A DNA stretch of 64,000 nucleotides. It comes from Candidula unifasciata. Lineage: Eukaryota > Mollusca > Gastropoda > Stylommatophora > Geomitridae. The translations under genes and the position numbers were made by a program. The notes below the pieces were generated by a model. It saw only the letters and a program-made list of their open reading frames with translations. It searched no databases and had not been told where the DNA came from. Each line of letters begins with the position of its first letter. Position 1 is the stretch's first letter. Below, in pieces: positions 57,540 to 64,000 of this stretch. The stretch is taken from the NCBI GenBank assembly GCA_905116865.2, contig CAJHNH020005001.1, forward strand, positions 983,699 to 1,047,698, in the 5' to 3' direction.

Positions 57540-59500
57540 TCTCTTCTTTGTCTGTGATATTCTGAAAATTTTCCTATAGCATTTCAGCTCAAAAGCTCCT
57601 CTTTTCTTTCATAAGACCTGGGAGATAGTCCACGACTCACATCCGTAGTTGCTACAGGGAAGATGCATGCTCTCAAAATTAAAACTGATTTTCCCAGCTG
57701 GTGCTTAACCATAGATTTAATGCTGTTTAAGCTTTGCATTGCTAAGGCCATCCTTATTTTGATTTATGTCAAATAGTGTACATTGCTATTTATTACAGAG
57801 CCTAGATATTCAAAATTTGTAACATTTTCGATTTCTTCAATTATTGTTATTTTTGGTGTCAGTGGACATTATTATCGTTTTCCTAAAATTCAAGAATAGG
57901 TTTTGAACGTCACTGTGTGCCTAGACAGACATGTTTAACAATTCTATTCCCTGTAGACTGTTCAAAGGGAGAACTGTCATCTGCGTTGCGAAGTACCGAA
58001 ATATGGTTGCCACCAATTATGAGCAGTTCATAACTGTCATAAGTTTGTCATTTTTTTTTACATTTCTCATTATGTTTTCTGCACATCTATTGAATATGAT
58101 AGTGAGAGAATGCACCCACGCCTCACCCCCTTTTGCACATCGAACCAATCCGATGTTTTACCAGCTGCTCTGATGGCTGCTTGTTGTTTATGGTAGCTGG
58201 AGCATTGTTTCGGATTTTCTTTCTTTGCAGAGGAATATAGATTGTCCTTTTCCATGCTTTAGGCCAATCGCCACAGTTCCAGATCTTCAAGCACAGTGCA
58301 TGGTAGATTCGGACGCAAGCCTCTCCTCCTGCTTGAATTAGTTATGCTGGTATTTGGTCGCAACATAGTGATATTCCTTTTCCATGCTTTAGGCCAATCG
58401 CCACAGTTCCAGATCTTCAAGCACAGTGCATGGTAGATTCGGACGCAAGCCTCTCCTCCTGCTTGAATTAGTTCTGCTGGTATTTGGTCGCAACATAGTG
58501 ATATTCCTTTTCCATGCTTTAGGCCAATCGCCACAGTTCCAGATCTTCAAGCACAGTGCATGGTAGATTCGGACGCAAGCCTCTCCTCCTGCTTGAATTA
58601 GTTCTGCTGGTATTTGGTCGCAACATAGTGATATTCCTTTTCCATGCTTTAGGCCAATCGCCACAGTTCCAGATCTTCAAGCACAGTGCATGGTAGATTC
58701 GGACGCAAGCCTCTCCTCCTGCTTGAATTAGTTATGCTGGTATTTGGTCTCAACATAGTGATATTCCTTTTCCATGCTTTAGGCCAATCGCCACAGTTCC
58801 AGATCTTCAAGCACAGTGCATGGTAGATTCGGACGCAAGCCTCTCCTCCTGCTTGAATTAGTTCTGCTGGTATTTGGTCGCAACATAGTGATATTCCTTT
58901 TTCCAGGCTGCGTTGCTGATCTTACCTCATCCAGTAAAGGCTCTGATTATTTACGTTACTTTCATAAGTTGTTTATGAATTACTTGTCAGATACTCATAG
59001 ATTTCTTTACATTATTCTTTCCATATTTCCAGTATATTTTTGATTTCTATCATTTATTACATGAAATGATGGCCTGAATTCGTCTTTTATTGTTTGAATT
59101 TCTTTAAACATTTCTTTGTCTCTTCATTGCATCTGGAGTTGTTTTATTCTATGACAGGTATTCATAAAAAACTGTTTTTTTTTTAAAATCTCATTTGATA
59201 GCTCTTCTAATTTTTTTTTCATGTAGTTCTTATATGCATGGCTACTTTTTCTGTCCCTGCTTGTCTAAAATTTCTTTTTTTTTTCTTTCAGCTGAATGTT
59301 TTTTCTGTAATGTAAATCTGTTAATTTTTTTATTTTTTTTTCGGATCATGTGAGCTGTTGATGATGTTTCTTGCTTCACTCATCAGGTGTCATATCCACC
59401 TGCATTGCTATGAGTGCTTTAAATTTGTTTTTAATCTAAATGCTGTAATCATTTGGTAAATACTTAAATCAGAACGAATTGGCTTTTTCGCGTTTGACAT
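57540..59500 (-). pseudogene. Fossil LINE with internal tandem amplification
   Basis: Reading down the - strand: an AT-rich linker (59500-58900), then IPAELIQAGGEACVRIYHAL, KIWNCGDWPKAWKR (RT fingers, in five tandem copies), then TSDWFDVQKGVRRGCILS (motif B, about 58160-58110). A degraded LRNADDSS (motif C, YADD type) follows near 57990, and FEYLG-like, LNSIKSMVKHQLGKS-like pieces at 57830-57640. The segment between fingers and motif B, including motif A, is missing. Many stops. Dead. Confidence 0.75.
58251..58900 (+). repeat. 130-bp tandem repeat of LINE reverse transcriptase sequence (5 copies)
   Basis: TCCATGCTTTAGGCCAATCG starts at 58251, 58381, 58511, 58641 and 58771, exactly 130 bp apart. 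Copies differ only at single positions (TTATGCTGG or TTCTGCTGG; GGTCG or GGTCT). The unit codes for part of the RT fingers on the - strand. Since 130 is not a multiple of 3, each copy shifts the frame, so the amplification happened in a dead element. Confidence 0.97.
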
Positions 59501-59798
59501 TTTTTTTCCAGTTTCATTTTAAATTCAAGGAAGCTAACAACAAAATATACTGTTTCTTAAATACCTTTGTAGGGAAAGTAATCGAGAGAAAAAGAAATAG
59601 TCAAAGGGATGTAACTCTAGCGAAAGTTTACTTTTACTGATTGTCGCAATAAATAAAGAAACGCACAAAAGCATGTGCACACCAGCGTGACTGTTAAATT
59701 AAACATTTTAGTCGTTGTGGTAAATAAAAGTTTAACCCGTACATTGGAGGAGTTAACTCAACGAAATATAGAAAGGGTTAGTAATTTATAGTAAAGAC
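59501..59798 (+). other. Single-copy interval
   Basis: Nothing recognised. It ends in the left target duplication GTAAAGAC (59791-59798). Confidence 0.4.
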
Positions 59799-59897
59799 CA
59801 GTGTTTCCCAAACTGTTCTTAGTCGCGGCGCATCTAATGATCTCCTTGTGAGATGCAATTTTTAAACTTATTTTCGTCCTTATTAGGACGAAATTTT

Positions 59898-60085
59898 TTG
59901 TCATTCGAAGCCCTAAACTGGCTTTTGCCAGGCGCCGCAATATAGGCAGGCCATCAATATGGCCAATTGTCTGAACGTGGTTTCTGGGACCTCTCCACGG
60001 CGATCCTCATCCGCGTGGTGGCACTTTGTGTCATCGGGTGTTTATCGCTTGTGTGATGTCCTGGTGGGGTAGAAAGTCAGTCAGT
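59898..60085 (+). mobile_element. Family B SINE-like element with AGTC tail
   Basis: It reads GAAGCCCTAAACTGGCTTTT, GCCGCAATATAG, GGTTTCTGGGACCTCTCCAC, GGTGGCACTTTGTGTCATCG and GGGTGTTTATCGCTTGTGTG, ending in (AGTC)n at about 60074-60085. It lies inside the hAT-like element. Confidence 0.85.
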
Positions 60086-60094
60086 CAGATGCAA

Positions 60095-60298
60095 TTTTTG
60101 GTTATTTGAAGCCCCCACAATGGCTATTGCCAGGGGTCGCAATATAGCCCGACCATAAATATGGCCTAATGACTGAATGCGGTTTCTGGGACCTCTCCAC
60201 AGTGATCCTCTTCCACATGGTGGCACTTTATGTCATCGGGTGTTTATCGCTCGTGTGATGTCCTGGTGGGGTAAAAATCTACTACTACTACTACGCGG
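60095..60298 (+). mobile_element. Family B SINE-like element with CTA tail
   Basis: Second copy in direct orientation, with the same order of motifs and a CTACTACTACTAC end at about 60281-60293. Sequences between the copies (GATGCAATTTTTGGTTATTT) resemble 59851-59890, so the pair may stem from a local duplication. Confidence 0.85.
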
Positions 60299-60454
60299 CG
60301 CCCTAACCTAAATAAAAGTATGACTATTTGTATGTAAGAGATTTAAAAAAAACAAAAAACTTGTGTGTCTTTGAATACTTCGCAGCGCCCATGTGAGGAC
60401 CTCGCGGCTCCACGGGGCGCCGCGGCACACAGTTTTGAAATCACTGGTATAGAC

Positions 60455-61288
60455 CATGAGGAGGGATGGGGATCATAGCTCATGACCATATCGAGTGTTG
60501 CTAGCAAAACCCGGCCGGTCACAGTTAGACAACTTTCCCACAGTTAGACAAGGGATTTCACCCCCGTTGTCGTCATCAGATTTATTACTTAGTGTTTCTT
60601 TTTTAAGACGCTCAGCTTTTTTTTCACCCTACCTGTTTTTTTCCTTGTTGTTGCCCGTTGCATTGGTTTTTACAGCCTGCGTTTCTGTCCTAGCTTAAGT
60701 ACAGAATCAATACCTTATCCGTGGGGGCTGCCCAGTTTGAGATGAGCGGTAGTTGATCAGTGACATTATAACATGTCTTCCATCGTCATCGACAACCCGT
60801 GGCGCCCTCGTCTACACCAACAGACAATGACAACCCATAATTGCTGCCTGTCGATTTGTTTCCGAGACCAATTACGGCCAGGGATGAAGTGCCTCCTCTC
60901 TAGAGCACAAGGCCCGGACAGTAATGTAGAAGCCATGTGTTGCCTACGCTTCATGATCCCACTCTAAGCCTGCCTTGTTTACTCTATAAGAAATATAACA
61001 CCAGTGCGTTTAGAACAAAGCACACCACAGAAACTGCCAGATCAGAAGAACGGTGCTCTATCTGTCCGCTTGTTAGAGCATCTCTTCTAGACCAACTGCC
61101 AGCCTCTTGTAAGGGTCTGGTCTGCCCTGCAATAATATAGCGTTTTCAGATTGCATTTCCTCTTCCTAGTACAAGGCCCATTGCGCCCCTATGCCCCAGG
61201 CTGTTAGCACAATGTGCGATGTCACGTTTGGTATGCTCCACAATATCATTTATTTAAAACAAAACTTATATAAAAAATCAAATTGTGT
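60455..61288 (+). other. Single-copy interval, no gene recognised
   Basis: ORFs on both strands at 60495-61140 are below 70 codons and show no family motif. Confidence 0.35.
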
Positions 61289-62388
61289 ACATATTTGTCT
61301 GTAGACTACACACCTGATGTCATAGTTTCACCTAAGGACTACACATCTGATGTCACTGTTCCGTCTATTGACTACATGTGTGATGTCACTGTCCAATCTG
61401 TCGACTACACATCTTATGTCACTGTCCCATCTATAGATTACACGTGTGATGTCACTGTCGAATCTATAGACTACACATCTGATGTCACTGTCACATCTAT
61501 AGACTACACATCTGATGTCACTAGCCTATCTGTTTACTACACATCTGATCTCACTGTCCCATCTATAGACTATACATCTTATGTCACTGTCACATCTATA
61601 GACTACACATCTTATGTCACTGTCACATCTATAGACTACACATCTAATGTCACTGTCACATCTATAGACTACACATCTTATGTCACTGTCCTATCTATAG
61701 ACTACACGTGTGATGTCAGTGTCCCATCTATAGACTACACGTGTGATGTCAGTGTCCCATCTATAGACTACATGTCTGATGTCATTGTGTCATCGGTAGA
61801 CTATACATCTGATGTCAGTGTCCCATCTATAGACTACACATCTGATGTAACTGTGTCATCTGTAGACTTTACATATGATGTCAGTGTCCCATCTATAGAC
61901 TACACATCTGATGTAACTGTGTCATCTGTAGACTTTACATATGATGTCAGTGTCCCATCTATAGACTACACATCTGATGTAACTGTGTCATCTGTAGACT
62001 ATACATATGATGTCAGTGTCCCATCTATAGACTACACATCTGATGTAACTGTGTCATCTGTAGACTATACATCTGATGTCAGTGTCCCATCTATAGACTA
62101 CACATCTGATGTCAGTGTCCCATCTATAGACTACACATCTGATGTAACTGTGTCATCTGTAGACTATACATATGATGTCACTGTCCCATCTATAGACTAC
62201 ATATCTGATGTCATTGTCCCATCTATAGACTACACATATGATGTCAGTGTCCCATCTATAGACTACACATCTGATGTAACTGTGTCATCTGTAGACTTTA
62301 CATTAGATGTCACTGACCCATCTATGGACTACACTGTTGATGCCAGTGTGCAATACTGTTTTGTTTTGTTTTGTCTCTGTCAGGTGTG
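61289..62388 (+). repeat. 33-bp minisatellite with an unbroken 368-codon frame
   Basis: The unit is CCATCTATAGACTACACATC + TGATGTCACTGTC (33 bp), 33 copies without a frame-changing indel. In the + frame it reads as an 11-residue repeat, PSIDYTSDVTV, with acidic and beta-branched residues. The open frame starts upstream at a TTG (61283); the first ATG is about 30 codons in. It ends in a short non-repetitive tail and TGA at 62387-62389. No signal peptide, no splice-supported neighbour and no known family is evident. I treat it as a repeat, with coding possible but unproven. Confidence 0.9.
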
Positions 62389-63455
62389 ACCACACTCACA
62401 CAACCCTAGTGACATCACACAACCCTCGTGACAGGTGTGACTACACTCACACAACCCTAGTGACAGGTGTGACTACACCCACACAACCCTAGTGACATGT
62501 GTGACTACACCCACACAACCCTAGTGACAGGTGTGACTACACTCACACAACCCTAGTGACAGGTGTGACTACACCCACACAACCCTAGTGACAGGTGTGA
62601 CTACACCCACACAACGCTAGTGACAGGTGTGACTACACCCACACAACCCTAGTGACAGGTGTGACTACACGCACACAACACTAGTGACAGGTGTGACTAC
62701 ACCCACACAACGCTAGTGACGGGTGTGACTACACCCACACAACCCTAGTGACAGGTGTGACTACACCAACACAACGCTAGTGACAGGTGTGACTACACCC
62801 ACACAACCCTAGTGACAGGTGTCACTACACCCACACAACCCTAGTGACAGGTGTGACTACACCCACACAACCCTAGTGACGGGTATGACTACACCCACAC
62901 AACCCTAGTGACAGGTGTGACTACACCCACACAACCCTAGTGACAGGTGTGACTACACCCACACAACCCTAGTGACAGGTGTGACTACACCCACACAACC
63001 CTAGTGACAGGTGTGACTACACCCACACAACGCTAGTGACGGGTGTGACTACACCCACACAACCCTAGTGACAGGTGTGACTACACCCACACAACCCTAG
63101 TGACGGGTGTGACTACACCCACACAACCCTAGTGACGGGTGTGACTACACCCACACAACCCTCGTGACAGGTGTGACTACACCCACACAACGCTAGTGAC
63201 AGGTGTGACTACACCCACACAACGCTAGTGACGGGTGTGACTACACCCACACAATCCTAGTGACAGGTGTGACTACACCCACACAACCCTAGTGACAGGT
63301 GTGACTACACCCACACAACGCTAGTGACAGGTGTGACTACACCCACACAATCCTAGTGACAGGTGTGACTACACCCACACAACCCTAGTGACAGGTGTGA
63401 CTACACCCACACAACGCTAGTGACAGGTGTGACTACACCCACACAATCCTAGCCT
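62389..63455 (+). repeat. 32-bp satellite array (about 33 copies)
   Basis: The unit is AACCCTAGTGACAGGTGTGA + CTACACCCACAC. Indel-free over about 1 kb, with AACGCTAG, AATCCTAG and GACGGG variants in blocks. It adjoins the 33-bp array with which it shares GACTACAC and GTGAC motifs in the same spacing, so both may have a common origin. Confidence 0.96.
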
Positions 63456-64000
63456 ACAGCAATGTGGGCGAGATATGTGTGCTATGGGGATGCCATGTGT
63501 CAGGACGTGCATTAGGAAACTACCTTGTGCCTAGGTTGAGAATAAACGTGCTGCAAATCTGTGTTTGTTTGTGTGTGCTGTGTCTGTCTGTGTGTGGTGT
63601 GTTTGTGTATGTGTGTTTGTCTGTGGTGTGTATGTGTGTTTGTGTGTGGTGTATCTGTGTTTGTTTGTGGGTGGTGTGTCTGTGTGTGTAATGCATGCAA
63701 CGGCTGCTAAGAGTTTCCCCACATGACAGTTATGTTCGTGACTCTAGTCAGTGAGTAATAATGCGTCACACACGAACCCTGACACAGTGAATCAGGTAGG
63801 TAGGGACAGTGATGGTGGTGGGGGTGGGGTTGCTTTCTTAAAGATTTTCTAAAGTTGGTGGTTGGTAGGGGAGAGGGGTGGCCAAAGGGGACCAAACCTT
63901 GTTTAAGTACTTAGTAATGTTTTGGTGACAAACGCTTTTGTAAGGGGGTTGTTCTTGCCCCCTCCTACCCCCCCCCCCTATCCTTCCGGTCGGTTTCACA
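63456..64000 (+). other. Single-copy end of the window with a GT-rich stretch
   Basis: GT-rich simple repeats at 63560-63690, then single-copy sequence with G- and C-runs to the end. No gene is recognised. Confidence 0.5.

Larger units (their letters stand above)
59799..60446 (+). mobile_element. hAT-like non-autonomous DNA transposon (648 bp) carrying two family B copies
   Basis: The left end CAGTGTTTCCCAAACTGTTC and the right end, inverted, CAGTGATTTCAAAACTGTGT match imperfectly, and both continue into a CGCGGCGC motif. It is flanked by GTAAAGAC (59791-59798) and GTATAGAC (60447-60454), an 8-bp duplication with one mismatch. The CAGTG start and 8-bp duplication are typical of hAT elements. 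No transposase is encoded. Confidence 0.8.

Overview
The window is nuclear DNA of an invertebrate animal, most likely a lophotrochozoan such as a mollusc. It carries one recognisable single-copy gene, a SoxE (Sox8/9/10-class) transcription factor with spliced exons and GT-AG boundaries. It also holds many RTE-type non-LTR retrotransposon copies, several SINE families (some with tRNA-like heads), small terminal-inverted-repeat elements, a short TTAGGG telomere-type run and a very large load of minisatellites. There is no bacterial-style gene density. The mollusc assignment is inferred from the overall character and has not been tested by a search.

Layout. Bases 1-3526 hold the second half of the SoxE gene on the + strand: exon 2 (161-507, end of the HMG box) and the terminal coding exon (2727-3526), separated by a 2.2 kb intron with a 64-bp minisatellite. 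The first exon lies outside the window. A 47-bp repeat starts directly behind the stop codon, followed by about 2.5 kb of possible 3' UTR or flank. From about 6 kb to the end I see no convincing host gene. This part consists of minisatellite arrays (units of 15, 16, 20, 21, 23, 29, 30, 31, 32, 33, 39, 40, 43, 44, 56, 63 and 130 bp, among others), microsatellites, and dead or near-intact transposable elements. By adding up array lengths I estimate that about 45% of the window (about 30 kb) is tandem repeat.

Transposable elements. The best preserved is an RTE-type LINE on the - strand at 36541-39790, with an endonuclease ORF and a reverse-transcriptase ORF separated only by a short out-of-frame stretch. 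Fossil LINE pieces lie at 7925-8345, 25480-27190, 27463-27650, 41197-41335, 48800-49690, 51020-51320, 55640-56860 and 57540-59500. A dispersed SINE-like family ('family A', ending in GAA repeats like the LINE) occurs at least eight times. A second one ('family B', ending in trinucleotide or tetranucleotide repeats) occurs three times, twice inside a hAT-like element at 59799-60446 that has 8-bp target duplications. A 274-bp MITE (26687-26960) has a perfect 8-bp target duplication and an internal TTAGGG run.

The most interesting pattern is that several minisatellites are made from pieces of transposable elements next to or around them. A 56-bp array is built from the end of family A (21305-21935). 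A 130-bp array is a slice of LINE reverse transcriptase (58251-58900). A 63-bp array is a slice of the LINE C-terminus (40735-41197). An AGT microsatellite grows out of a family B tail (30935-31036). Together with about 25 apparently private arrays, this suggests a genome in which tandem amplification of local DNA, including transposon ends, is very frequent. Nothing here amounts to a multi-gene system, and the long ORFs inside the arrays are most simply explained by the repeat period and lack of stops.
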